64,000 nucleotides of DNA from assembly GCF_001653135.1 (NCBI RefSeq), contig NZ_BDDS01000006.1, positions 248,001 to 312,000 of the forward strand, given 5' to 3'. This DNA comes from Pseudoalteromonas neustonica (GTDB lineage Bacteria > Pseudomonadota > Gammaproteobacteria > Enterobacterales > Alteromonadaceae). This document shows positions 27,839-36,513 of this stretch, piece by piece (position 1 is the stretch's first letter; every line of letters begins with the position of its first letter). The position numbers and the translations under genes were made by a program. The notes beneath the pieces were generated by a model. It was not told where the DNA came from and ran no database searches. It saw nothing but the letters and a program-made list of their open reading frames with translations.

Positions 27839-28424
27839 CGAGCAATTTGACCAACAGCTTAAACAGCATTTTAGCGAGCGTAAAAAAGCACACACGTTAA
27901 CGCCAGAGCAGCATGCACTACTAACTAAAGCACCAATTAAAAAGCCCGCCCGCTTTTTATTACCACTGCAAATGACCGGCCTCGCCTGCGCATTAGTGGT
28001 ATTGGGTTTTACCGTATTTAACACCTCTGTTCATGACGAATCGCGCAACACCTTTGCCATGCAACACAGCAGCTATCATTTTATTGAAGTTCACCAAGTA
28101 GATAATGCGGGCAGTTATTCAAGTAAAATAACTAGCCAAAAACAACAGCTCGACGATAAACTCGCCGCCGACCTGCGCCTACACCAACAGCGCTATATTG
28201 AATACGGGCAATTAGTTAAAGTAGACAACGACTGGTACATCGCCAGCTGCCACAGCGAAGTACTCATTCAAATAAAAGACTCGTTATTGAATAGCTTAAA
28301 AACCAAACACGCTGTTGAAAGTGATATAAATATCGGCGACATGCTCGCCATGGCCCACAATGGCCAAGGGCATATAATCGCCCTTAAGCATGCTGGGAAT
28401 GGGGTAAAGGTGTGTAGAGGGTGA
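27825..28424 (+). CDS. Putative membrane anti-sigma factor
   Basis: A 199-residue protein with a 50-residue charged cytoplasmic N-terminus, one TM helix (LPLQMTGLACALVVLGFTVF, about 46-65) and a periplasmic domain of about 130 residues. Overlap with the ECF sigma gene and this topology suggest it holds the sigma factor at the membrane. It has no ZAS zinc motif and I do not recognise its periplasmic domain, so the role is inferred from position. Confidence 0.75.
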   Translation: MNKHNEQFDQQLKQHFSERKKAHTLTPEQHALLTKAPIKKPARFLLPLQMTGLACALVVLGFTVFNTSVHDESRNTFAMQHSSYHFIEVHQVDNAGSYSSKITSQKQQLDDKLAADLRLHQQRYIEYGQLVKVDNDWYIASCHSEVLIQIKDSLLNSLKTKHAVESDINIGDMLAMAHNGQGHIIALKHAGNGVKVCRG

Positions 28425-28493
28425 TTACTTCCGATGATAAAGGAACATATTTTCTCTTACAAGAAAAAGCAAAAAAAATCTTGAGGGTTATTA

Positions 28494-29603
28494 CTATGAG
28501 TTATTAATTCTAATAGGTTTTAAAGCTACAAACCAATTAAAAAGTACTTCGCCGATCTCACTCCAAGTCTGCTCTAAGCCCCCCAACTCAATATTATTAA
28601 CATGCTCAAGATCCAACTTTTCAAATGCATGTTTACTAATCGACGATAGCTTATTTAACAGAATATGAGTCGTTGGTTTATTTTTATCTATAACATAGAG
28701 TTTATCTTTATTTATTATACAATCTTCTATGACAATATTGTTTACATATTCAAATATAGGCCGCCAAAACATAGATATAGTTGTCTGCTTTTCTGTCCAT
28801 ATTTGTGAAACTTTGAAGCTGCATTTAAAATCATAATATAAATAGCATTGAGGGTATTCTTTCGTTGCATGAGAAAGGAATTGTAAAGCTGGGAGCTGTT
28901 CTTTTTTTGCTGTTTTTAAATAGATATTTATTGGTATCAGATTTTCAATCTCATGCACATCTATTTTATATAATTGTCTCAACATATTATGCTTTTTGAA
29001 AACTTTTTCTGCATCACTAACAGTCCCCCCTTTTTTGCAATCTGGAGACTTTTTGTCACTATCGCAAATTGCAAAAACGATTTTCTGGTCTTTCAATAAT
29101 TTATCACAATAATTGGCTAAAGTGTGGCCTCCACCGTGTAAAACTTCAAATGATGTATGAAAGCTATTAACCTTATAATTTCTTTCGATGTACCACTCAA
29201 CAATTTTCTTATAAATAACTGAATCAGTACTATTTTCTAAAACCAATTTAGGTCGATTTAAGTACTCTTGTAATATTTCATCACTATCATAATTCCTAAT
29301 ATCAAGACCGTTTGGAAAAGCAGTCTTTGTGTATTTCCCTGAATAAAAAGTAACTTGGTTTAATGTAATTGCGCTTAGTTCTTTAGTAAATGTACTTTCT
29401 TGTGACATATGCTTGAACGTTGCTTTTTGGTGTGAACTTAAATCAGGGTGTGAAATTAACTTTAGAGACACTCTCTTAGTTACTTTTATAAGAGAGTACC
29501 CTCTCTTTCTTGCTCTGCATAAATCTTCAATAAACGATAAAGCATCATCATTATTTTGACTTTCTAAATGCGCAAGTATTGATTCATCAACTATTACTAT
29601 CAT
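28494..29603 (-). CDS. TOPRIM-like nuclease, effector of a putative ATPase defence pair
   Basis: A 369-residue soluble protein starting 2 nt after the ATPase gene. The central part looks like a TOPRIM/DUF4435-type domain: LENSTDSVIYKKIVEW places an acidic pair ExxxD (E123, D127). VFAICDSDKKSP gives the DxD (D181, D183), and VHEIENLIP (216-224) matches the acidic motif that follows in these nucleases. The first 80 residues (starting MIVIVDESILAHLE) could be a separate PIN-like or adaptor domain. The C-terminal 130 residues are unrecognised. Very AT-rich relative to neighbours. Predicted to cleave nucleic acid when released by the ATPase; this is inference from PARIS/OLD-type systems. Confidence 0.78.
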   Translation of the reverse strand: MIVIVDESILAHLESQNNDDALSFIEDLCRARKRGYSLIKVTKRVSLKLISHPDLSSHQKATFKHMSQESTFTKELSAITLNQVTFYSGKYTKTAFPNGLDIRNYDSDEILQEYLNRPKLVLENSTDSVIYKKIVEWYIERNYKVNSFHTSFEVLHGGGHTLANYCDKLLKDQKIVFAICDSDKKSPDCKKGGTVSDAEKVFKKHNMLRQLYKIDVHEIENLIPINIYLKTAKKEQLPALQFLSHATKEYPQCYLYYDFKCSFKVSQIWTEKQTTISMFWRPIFEYVNNIVIEDCIINKDKLYVIDKNKPTTHILLNKLSSISKHAFEKLDLEHVNNIELGGLEQTWSEIGEVLFNWFVALKPIRINNS

Positions 29604-29605
29604 AA

Positions 29606-31168
29606 TTAATACGCAAAAAAATCAGCAGGCCAGTTATTTAACTCACCATCACTATCAAATTTTGATTCTCTAAGCGTTGTACATCTTGTCGAACGATTTT
29701 GCTCGAACATTAAAATAGAGATGATATCTTTGTCCATTTCACTTAATGCAATCATATCACCAAACTTTGATATTAATGCGGGACTGTGAGTTTCAATAAC
29801 TAACCTTAAATCAATTCCATTTTCTCCCCCTAGCTTTATCGACTCAGAAAAGACTTTAGCCAATGAAGCCTGCATTTTTGGATGTAAGTGTAGCTCGGGC
29901 TGCTCTATCACGAAAAGAACTGTTTTTTTTGGTTTGGATATTTCTTGTAAACTTGCTTCATAGCCTGATGCTACAGCCCAAAGTTGTATAATTATGGGTA
30001 ATACTTGAGAGTAGCCAAATCCCATATCAGCAATATTGTCACTTTTTTTCGAGGATGAATGCTCTAATTTTAAAGATATGTGACCTGACGTTACTTTATC
30101 TTTAATTATAAAATTAAAGTTACTCTCAGTCCATTCGTCTAATTGATGTCTCCATTTTTTTGTTATATTTGACAAAAAAATTCCTATATTGGATCCAGTA
30201 TGCTCTAACTCATGAATGCTTAAATCTTGATACCTATAATACCTTTCCGTAGACGCTCTTAACGGAGCAATATACCTTACGCTTCTTAAAAGTTCGCTAA
30301 ATTGAACATTAATCGAGGCGCTGTTTTCTATCACCATGAATAAATCAATTAAACCCGCAAGAAAACTGAAATCAGATGCATTCTCCTTCCACTCAGTGTC
30401 GACTAACTCATTCCACTTAGTAGTTGATCTCATCTTCTTCATTTTAGCTAATTTACTTTTATCATCAGCGAATTCTGACACAAGAAGACTAGCAAAACGG
30501 TTGATTTTAGTTTCGCTTGTACTCCCGCTGTGCTCCTTTATTAAATTTATAATATGCTCATATAAAAGCTTTGAAATTGAATCTTTTTGTTTATTAGCTG
30601 TGAAATATAAAAAGTCAGGGTACTTTATTATTGGTAGTAAACTGTCTGTATTTGTTCTCTGATATTGAAGATCTGCTTTCTTCAAATCCCATTTAAGCCT
30701 TTCTGAATTAATAGCGATTATCGTGCCATCCTCTTCGAATTGAAAAGTAATCAAATGGCCAAACAGATCTACTTTATAAATATTCGTATAACAGGAGTTT
30801 TTAGTCGTCCCTTTAACTATTGATAAAGTTGTATTTATAGATATTGGGTTTTCCCTATTAGAATTTTTATTATTGAAGGAAAGTTTATTATAAAAGTTAA
30901 AAGTAAAACTAAATTCAATCTGCTCATTTCCATTTGTAGATGCTTCACTATGTAATGATGTCAGAAAAGACTCGAAGTCCGTATAGACTCCATTCCACAA
31001 TATTGGACCTCTAGTCTTCCTTTCAACACTTTGCCTGAGCAAAGGAAAAACTCTTAAAAAAGTACTTTTCCCTGAGCTGTTTGTTCCTACAAGGATATTT
31101 ATAGGCTTAATTTCTACTACATTAGTATCCACTAAAGAGCGCAAACCTTTAATTCTAATATTATCCAT
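29606..31168 (-). CDS. AAA/ABC-type ATPase (AAA_15/AAA_21, OLD-like)
   Basis: A 520-residue SMC/OLD-like ATPase. Walker A is GTNSSGKST (28-36) and the ABC-signature-like segment is MGFGYSQVLP (382-391). Walker B is VLFVIEQPELHLHP (417-430) and the H-loop is ETHSPAL (459-465). The YIAPLRASTERYY segment (299-311) is typical of this defence-associated ATPase group. The long insertion (about 90-300) would be the coiled-coil/sensor region. It is cotranscribed with a TOPRIM-like nuclease, the organisation seen in PARIS (AriA-AriB) and Gabija-like systems. No helicase partner (GajB) is present. Codon use and AT content suggest horizontal transfer. Confidence 0.9.
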   Translation of the reverse strand: MDNIRIKGLRSLVDTNVVEIKPINILVGTNSSGKSTFLRVFPLLRQSVERKTRGPILWNGVYTDFESFLTSLHSEASTNGNEQIEFSFTFNFYNKLSFNNKNSNRENPISINTTLSIVKGTTKNSCYTNIYKVDLFGHLITFQFEEDGTIIAINSERLKWDLKKADLQYQRTNTDSLLPIIKYPDFLYFTANKQKDSISKLLYEHIINLIKEHSGSTSETKINRFASLLVSEFADDKSKLAKMKKMRSTTKWNELVDTEWKENASDFSFLAGLIDLFMVIENSASINVQFSELLRSVRYIAPLRASTERYYRYQDLSIHELEHTGSNIGIFLSNITKKWRHQLDEWTESNFNFIIKDKVTSGHISLKLEHSSSKKSDNIADMGFGYSQVLPIIIQLWAVASGYEASLQEISKPKKTVLFVIEQPELHLHPKMQASLAKVFSESIKLGGENGIDLRLVIETHSPALISKFGDMIALSEMDKDIISILMFEQNRSTRCTTLRESKFDSDGELNNWPADFFAY

Positions 31169-31692
31169 AATTTATTTCAGCTGACTATAAGTACAATTAG
31201 CATTTGATTATCCATATGTTTTTGTTCATATCAAGTAAAATTTATAGGGTCACCCATTAGAAAGTTCCAGTCAAGCAGGCAGCTGTGTTTTCTTGATCTT
31301 TTTAGTCAAAAAACCAAGTGTTATTATGTTTTAAACTCAATTTAAATATGACTACGCACCTAGTAATTACGTCGATTGGTGTGAATATGCACCAGTCACC
31401 CATATGAATTTAGGCTGTTTAATTAAGCATCGTTGATGATTAATTAAGGCCCTTGGCTTTCGCCTCAGTCATCGTTTAGTACCAATGTCAGTCCAGTTTT
31501 GGCAGTATTCTCACGCTGCTCAATAACAAATCTGTGGTTTATGTTTTTTACATAACCAATCCTGTGTGGCTCAGACAGTGGGCATACCCAACATTTAAAT
31601 AAGAGCGGTTAACGTGCAGGCTCAATCAGATCTGATGGTTTTACCAACCCCGTTTTTAACTCAACACGTTAACCTAATTCGTTTTATAGTCG
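31169..31692. other. Non-coding stretch between defence pair and IS110 remnant
   Basis: About 520 bases without a credible gene. They include a repeated CACCCAT motif (near 31252 and 31397) and several short dyads. On the minus strand this lies downstream of the transposase remnant, where IS1111-group elements carry a non-coding end. It must also contain the promoter of the ATPase gene near 31169-31260. Confidence 0.5.
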
Positions 31693-31917
31693 TTAAGAAA
31701 AAGTCTTGTGTCTATCAAATGGGACGTTGTCTTTCAGCTCGTGGTAACACGCTCTTGCCAGTTTATGTGCAACCGTTTTAATCGCGATAACTTGGTTTGT
31801 TTTAGCTAACTTGCGTTGATAATACTTTTTAATTGTTGGGTTATACCGAATGGCAAAGTTAGCGGCCTCAGTAAACGCCCACGCTTGCATCTTACCAAGG
31901 CCGAAAAACGATCTCAC
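31693..31917 (-). pseudogene. IS110-family transposase, C-terminal remnant
   Basis: Seventy-odd residues match the end of an IS110/IS1111 transposase: SFFGLGKMQAWAFTEAANFA followed by IRYNPTIKKYYQRKL, then VIAIKTVAHKLARACYHELK. The expected catalytic domains are missing. Just upstream (to about 31960) another frame reads MTGKAVKRE, which may be the preceding segment after a frameshift. The element is dead. Confidence 0.75.
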
Positions 31918-32070
31918 GTTTAACGGCTTTTCCCGTCATCACGCCCTGAAAATAAGTAATTGATGAGTAATATCGCGCATGGATGTGCGATGAGGCGAAA
32001 CTAGGCCTATCTTTGCCGTTTACGTTCACATCAATTGCGGTTTGAAGGATTAAGCGTGATGCTTGGATGG

Positions 32071-33540
32071 GAAAAATTCGTGGCTAAAGCCATCCCCTAC
32101 AACGGATCCTGAAGCAGTGGCGGCCTGATTTAGCTGTTGTTAAAAGCTACCGTCGCCAGCACAAAAAACCTTGAATAAGGTTATTAATGTAGGTCGCGGA
32201 TTTATCCCGACAAGTGATGCTAAGGTGAAAAATTCGTGGCTAAAGCCATCTCCTACAGCGGATCCTGAAGCAGTGGCATCCTGATTTAGCTGTTGTTAAA
32301 AGCTGCCGTCGCCAGCATGAAAAACCTTGAGTAAGGTTATTAATGTAGGTCGCGGATTTATCCCGACAAGTGATGCTTAAGTGAAAAATTCGTGGCTAAA
32401 GCCTACTCCTACAACCAATATTTAACTTCTGTGCAGCGAAGCGCCTCTGTGCCCTCAGTGGTGAGATTCACTTTTTCGCCCCAAAGGGCGACTTACAATT
32501 TAAACCAAGCCCGTTGGGGTTCATTGCACTCTGCCCAACCTACCAATCACATTTGCCAGCAAGCTCAGCGCCTACGGTGGCTAATCTATCATTGGTGTTA
32601 ACAATTTCGTAGCTAAAGCCCCATCTCCTACAACGGATCCTGAAGCAGTGGCATCCTGATTTAGCTGTTGTTAAAAGCTGCCGTCACCAGCATGAAAAAC
32701 CTTGAATAAGGTTATTAATGTAGGTCGCGGATTTATCCCGACAAGTGATGCTTAAGTAAAAAATTCGTGGCTAAAGCCTACTCCTACAACCAATATGTAG
32801 CCTCGGTGCAGCGAAGCGCCTCTGTGCCCTCAGTGGTGAAATGCACTTTTTTGTCCTAAAGGGCGACCTACAATTTAAACCAAGCCCGCTGGGTTTCGTT
32901 GTACTCTACCAACCTCCCAATCACATGCGTCAGTAAGCTCAGCGCCTACGGTGGCTAATCTATCATTAGTGTTAACCATTTCGTGGCTAAAGCCATCTCC
33001 TACAACGGATCCTGAAGCAGTGGCGGCCTGATTTAGCTGTTGTTAAAAGCTGCCGTCGCCAGCATGAAAAACCTTGAATAAGGTTATTAATGTAGGTCGC
33101 GGATTTATCCCGACAAGTGATGTTTAGGTGAAAAATTCGTGGCTAAAGCCATCTCCTACAGCGGATCCTGAAGCAGTGGCATCCTGATTTAGCTGTTGTT
33201 AAAAGCTGCCGTCGCCAGCATGAAAAACCTTGAGTAAGGTTATTAATGTAGGTCGCGGATTTATCCCGACAAGTGATGCTTAAGTGAAAAATTCGTGGCT
33301 AAAGCCTACTCCTACAACCAATATGTAGCCTCGGTGCAGCGAAGCGCCTTTGTTCCCTCTGTGGTGAAATGCACTTTTTCGCCCTAAAGGACGACCTACA
33401 ATTTAAACCAAGCCCGTTGGGTTTCATTGAATCACAACACACTCTACCCAACCTACCAATCACATGCGTCAGTAAGCTCAGCGCCTACGGTGGTTAATCT
33501 ATCATTGGTGTTAAACCTTTCGGATGAAGCCATCACCTAA
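32071..33540. repeat. REPIN-like higher-order repeat array
   Basis: Two modules alternate. Module A (156 bp) starts GAAAAATTCGTGGCTAAAGC and contains TGTAGGTCGCGGATTTATCC near its end. Module B (about 220 bp) shares the start and then carries GTGCAGCGAAGCGCCTCTGT. Order is A-A-B, A-B, A-A-B (module starts near 32071, 32227, 32383, 32600, 32757, 32976, 33130, 33286). TGTAGG and CCTACA arms face each other across about 60 nt, as in paired inverted REPs with a GTAG head. No RAYT transposase is in the window. No protein-coding gene is credible here. Confidence 0.85.
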
Positions 33541-33671
33541 AACACCAGTGCGACAACCCTGTCATTTACCTTGCATTTTATGAAACTAATCGCACTTTAG
33601 TGAAAGTTAATAACAATTTTGCTTGTATCGCGCTAATCTAATGTCATTGTTGTTCATAAATTGGAATTGTC

Positions 33672-34805
33672 ATGAAAAAGTGTATTTACACCAGTTTAGT
33701 TGCCTCTATTATAAGCTTTACCTCGTTACATACCTTCGCTCAGCCAGAGCAGCCTATTCCCGTTGCCGCAAGTGCCGATAAGTATGAACTTGAATTAGTT
33801 GCCAAAGGCGTGCAAATTCCTTGGGGCATGGTGTGGCTTAACAAACAAGACTTGTTAGTCACAAACAGAGCTGGTGATCTTAGGCTTATTCGTGATGGTA
33901 AACTGCTAGAGAAAGCCATTAAAGGGGTGCCTAAAGTACATGCTGAGCGTCAAGGAGGACTACTTGATGTGGAGCTTGATCCTAACTTTAAAGACAATGG
34001 CTGGATATACTTTTCTTACTCTGGCTATGAAGGAGATGACGAAGGCTATAACACCTCTATAATGCGCGCACGCTTAAAAGACATGACGTTAATTGATCAG
34101 CAACTACTGTTTGATGGCAGCCCTAACACCACAAAAACGTTCCATTATGGCTCTCGCCTTGAATTTGATAAAGACGGTTACTTGTATTTCTCTATTGGCG
34201 ATCGTGGCAACCGCGATGTTCATCCACAAAACTTAGAGCACGATGCAGGGAAAATACACCGCATTAATGCTGATGGTACAATCCCTAAATCAAATCCGTT
34301 TTATAATGACGAAAACGCGCGCAAAAGTATTTATTCGTATGGTCATCGGAATCCGCAAGGCATGGCGATGCACCCAAAAACGGGTGTGATTTGGAGCCAC
34401 GAACATGGCCCGCAAGGCGGCGATGAAGTCAATATTATCAAACCAGGATCTAATTACGGTTGGCCAGTAGTTACTTTCGGTATCAACTATAATGGCAGTA
34501 AAATTACCGATGAGACCACCCGCGAAGGGATGCAAAAACCTGACTGGGTGTGGGTGCCGTCTATCGCGCCTTCGGGTATGGCATTTATTAGTAGCGATAA
34601 ATACCCCCAGTGGAAAGGCAATATCGTGGTTGGTTCAATGAAATTTGCACACTTAGTCATGCTTGAACTCGATGGCAACAATATTATCGGTCATAGCAAG
34701 TTGTTTGAAGGCGCTGGCAGAGTGCGCAGTATTGCAACTCACCCCAACGGCGATTTATACCTAGGAATTGACGGCATGGGTATATACCGCGTAGTGCCAA
34801 AATAG
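33672..34805 (+). CDS. PQQ-dependent aldose sugar dehydrogenase (YliI/Asd-like)
   Basis: A 377-residue periplasmic six-bladed beta-propeller with a signal peptide (to FA, about 23). Family features: IPWGMVWL, ERQGGLLDVELDPNF with the catalytic-type region, HYGSRLEFDKDGYLY, IGDRGNRD, YGHRNPQGMAMHP, and EHGPQGGDEVNIIKPGSNYG. These match GSDH-type soluble dehydrogenases that oxidise aldoses at C1 using PQQ and calcium. It is monocistronic between repeat arrays. PQQ synthesis genes are not in the window. Confidence 0.92.
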   Translation: MKKCIYTSLVASIISFTSLHTFAQPEQPIPVAASADKYELELVAKGVQIPWGMVWLNKQDLLVTNRAGDLRLIRDGKLLEKAIKGVPKVHAERQGGLLDVELDPNFKDNGWIYFSYSGYEGDDEGYNTSIMRARLKDMTLIDQQLLFDGSPNTTKTFHYGSRLEFDKDGYLYFSIGDRGNRDVHPQNLEHDAGKIHRINADGTIPKSNPFYNDENARKSIYSYGHRNPQGMAMHPKTGVIWSHEHGPQGGDEVNIIKPGSNYGWPVVTFGINYNGSKITDETTREGMQKPDWVWVPSIAPSGMAFISSDKYPQWKGNIVVGSMKFAHLVMLELDGNNIIGHSKLFEGAGRVRSIATHPNGDLYLGIDGMGIYRVVPK

Positions 34806-34887
34806 AGCGCGTAATACTTGAATTCAAGTGTTTAAAAATCAGTGGGAATTCGAAAAACCCCGTCACCAAAATGCAACTTAATAAAAA

Positions 34888-34917
34888 TAGCGCACCTAAC
34901 TTGTATCGGGTGCGCTA
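34888..34917 (-). terminator. Terminator of the GH18 gene
   Basis: TAGCGCACC / GGTGCGCTA forms a 9-bp stem. Reading the minus strand it is followed by TTTTTATT. It lies about 50 nt past the GH18 stop and could also end the convergent dehydrogenase transcript. Confidence 0.65.
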
Positions 34918-34969
34918 ATTGATAAAACCAAAGCTCTTTGATTTTTTATTCCACTACAGCAAGCTACCT

Positions 34970-35803
34970 TTAAGAGGCTGTATTTAGAGTAGCCGCAATT
35001 GTTCGGCCCCATAATCCATCGATATCGCTATCAATTTTCCATCCCATTACCCCACCAAAAGCAATGTTTTCACTTTGCGCCTGACGAATAATGACGACGA
35101 GTTGATCTAGTGGAATAAACCCACTAGAGCTTAGATCATTTTCAGTAATAGGTTTACCAAGTACAATTTTTTCTGGCGGAACACCTTGAGATGCAATGCT
35201 TTCAATTGAAGTCGGATTGCTTATATTCTGATATTTTAATGGAAATAACATTTCAAATGACTCATATGCTTGATACTCCCACGCTCCCTGATTGTAATAT
35301 TGGATATTATAAAAATCGATGTAGCCATGTGTTAACTCTTCTAACTTGCTGTATTCAGGAAAGTATGGGCCTTGTGGTGCGTGAGAAATAATTAACTTTT
35401 CTCCTTGCTCACTCGAATATTCTGCAGCTGTCACTGTAGCCTCACTCAGCCAATTTAAAGCTTCTGAGGCTGTAATATTCTCGATATCAAAATCAACGCC
35501 ATCGTAGCCGTATTCTAATGCATATTTTGCAAGTGCCAAGCCGTACTCTCTTGCCTGTGCTGAATCAGTCACATTTGGGTTATAAGTTTCACCACCTGCT
35601 GCAAGTATGCACTTTTTCCCTAGTGATTTAACATATTGTATAAGCTCTGGATCATTTGCGGCAGCTTCAGCTGCACCTAAAACCCCATCTTCAGGTGATA
35701 TCCAAAATGAAAAAATAACGTGAGTATAACCTTCTATCTGCGACTTTAAACTTTCTTGAGTGATCCAGTTACTACAATAGCCAACAACTTTTTGCGTTTT
35801 CAT
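34970..35803 (-). CDS. GH18 family chitinase-like protein
   Basis: A 277-residue TIM-barrel protein. The GH18 catalytic motif is intact: DGVDFDIE (101-108) with E108 as acid. The supporting strand is CILAAGGE (65-72) and the late barrel strand is GGVMGWKIDSD. It lacks a signal peptide (begins MKTQKVVGYCSNW) and any carbohydrate-binding module. It therefore may act in the cytoplasm or be exported unconventionally. Cleavage of chitin oligomers or similar GlcNAc glycans is likely. It is monocistronic. Confidence 0.9.
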   Translation of the reverse strand: MKTQKVVGYCSNWITQESLKSQIEGYTHVIFSFWISPEDGVLGAAEAAANDPELIQYVKSLGKKCILAAGGETYNPNVTDSAQAREYGLALAKYALEYGYDGVDFDIENITASEALNWLSEATVTAAEYSSEQGEKLIISHAPQGPYFPEYSKLEELTHGYIDFYNIQYYNQGAWEYQAYESFEMLFPLKYQNISNPTSIESIASQGVPPEKIVLGKPITENDLSSSGFIPLDQLVVIIRQAQSENIAFGGVMGWKIDSDIDGLWGRTIAATLNTAS

Positions 35804-36074
35804 AACTTATTCCTTTATTTTCGTGATATTAAAACTAAGGTTTGTCATTTTATTCGTCACTAAATATAAACAAGATACAAAAAAGAGGTTATTACATGAT
35901 ATTACAGTTAATTATTTAAGCTAAGAGTCGCTTCTGATTTTAAGCCTGAAAACGTTACGTGCCAGAATTATTCGAAGCTACAACCTGTATTTACTTTTTA
36001 TCAAAGTCGAATATGTGCCCTTAATATAGGCAGGGATTTATCCCTAATTAGATTATGCAAAACATTAGCGGCTG
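35804..36074. other. Intergenic stretch upstream of the GH18 gene
   Basis: AT-rich, presumably containing the GH18 promoter. With the following repeat block it makes a 700-bp gene-free interval. No gene or distinct motif is recognised in this part. Confidence 0.5.
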
Positions 36075-36440
36075 AATAATATGATAATTTTTCGGACTAA
36101 AGCCAGCCCATACGACGGATCCTGAAGCGGCAGCCCGATTTAGCTGTTGTTAAAAGCTGCCGTCGCCAGCATGAAAAACCTTGAATAAGGTTATTAATGT
36201 AGGTCGCGGATTTATCCCGACAAGTGATGCTTAAGTGAAAAATTCGTGGCTAAAGCCAACACCTACGACCAATATTTAATCTCTGTGCAGCGAAGCGCCT
36301 CTTTGCCCTCTGTGGTGACATTCACTTTTTCGCCCTAAAGGACGACCTACAATTTAAAAAACATTGGGTTTCTCGTTGCACTCAATGACTGGTATTAAAC
36401 CCTTAGTGATTGAAGCCACCTCCTACAACAAACTCTGAAG
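36075..36440. repeat. Second REPIN-like A-B repeat block
   Basis: One degenerate A module (GATCCTGAAGC, GATTTAGCTGTTG, TGTAGGTCGCGGATTTATCC) is followed by one B module (GTGCAGCGAAGCGCCTCT). Both are clearly related to the array at 32.1-33.5 kb. It is separated from that array by the dehydrogenase and GH18 genes. Confidence 0.82.
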
Positions 36441-36459
36441 CAGCAGCGCCTGCGCAACA

Positions 36460-36485
36460 AAAAAGCCTACAAATTTGCAGGCTTT
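36460..36485 (-). terminator. Terminator of the nhaC gene
   Basis: AAAGCCT(A/G)CAAATTTG(C/T)AGGCTTT-type hairpin with A and T runs on the two sides, about 30 nt beyond the antiporter stop codon. Confidence 0.8.
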
Positions 36486-36513
36486 TGTTCTCACTAATTT
36501 AATTATTGTAAAT

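Noticed and set aside
28494..31168. Canonical Gabija or Septu system
   Set aside because: No UvrD-like GajB and no HNH PtuB; TOPRIM is in the second protein rather than fused to the ATPase.
32392..32601. 69-codon open frame in the REPIN array
   Set aside because: Entirely repeat sequence; the corresponding frames in other module copies are broken.
32071..33540. CRISPR array
   Set aside because: Units of 156 and about 220 bp are repeated in full with no short repeat/unique spacer alternation, and no cas genes are present. The same holds for the 181-bp repeat at 63.5 kb.
34970..35803. GH18 gene as part of one operon with the gbpA-like LPMO
   Set aside because: They are 10 kb apart on opposite strands, each with its own terminator.
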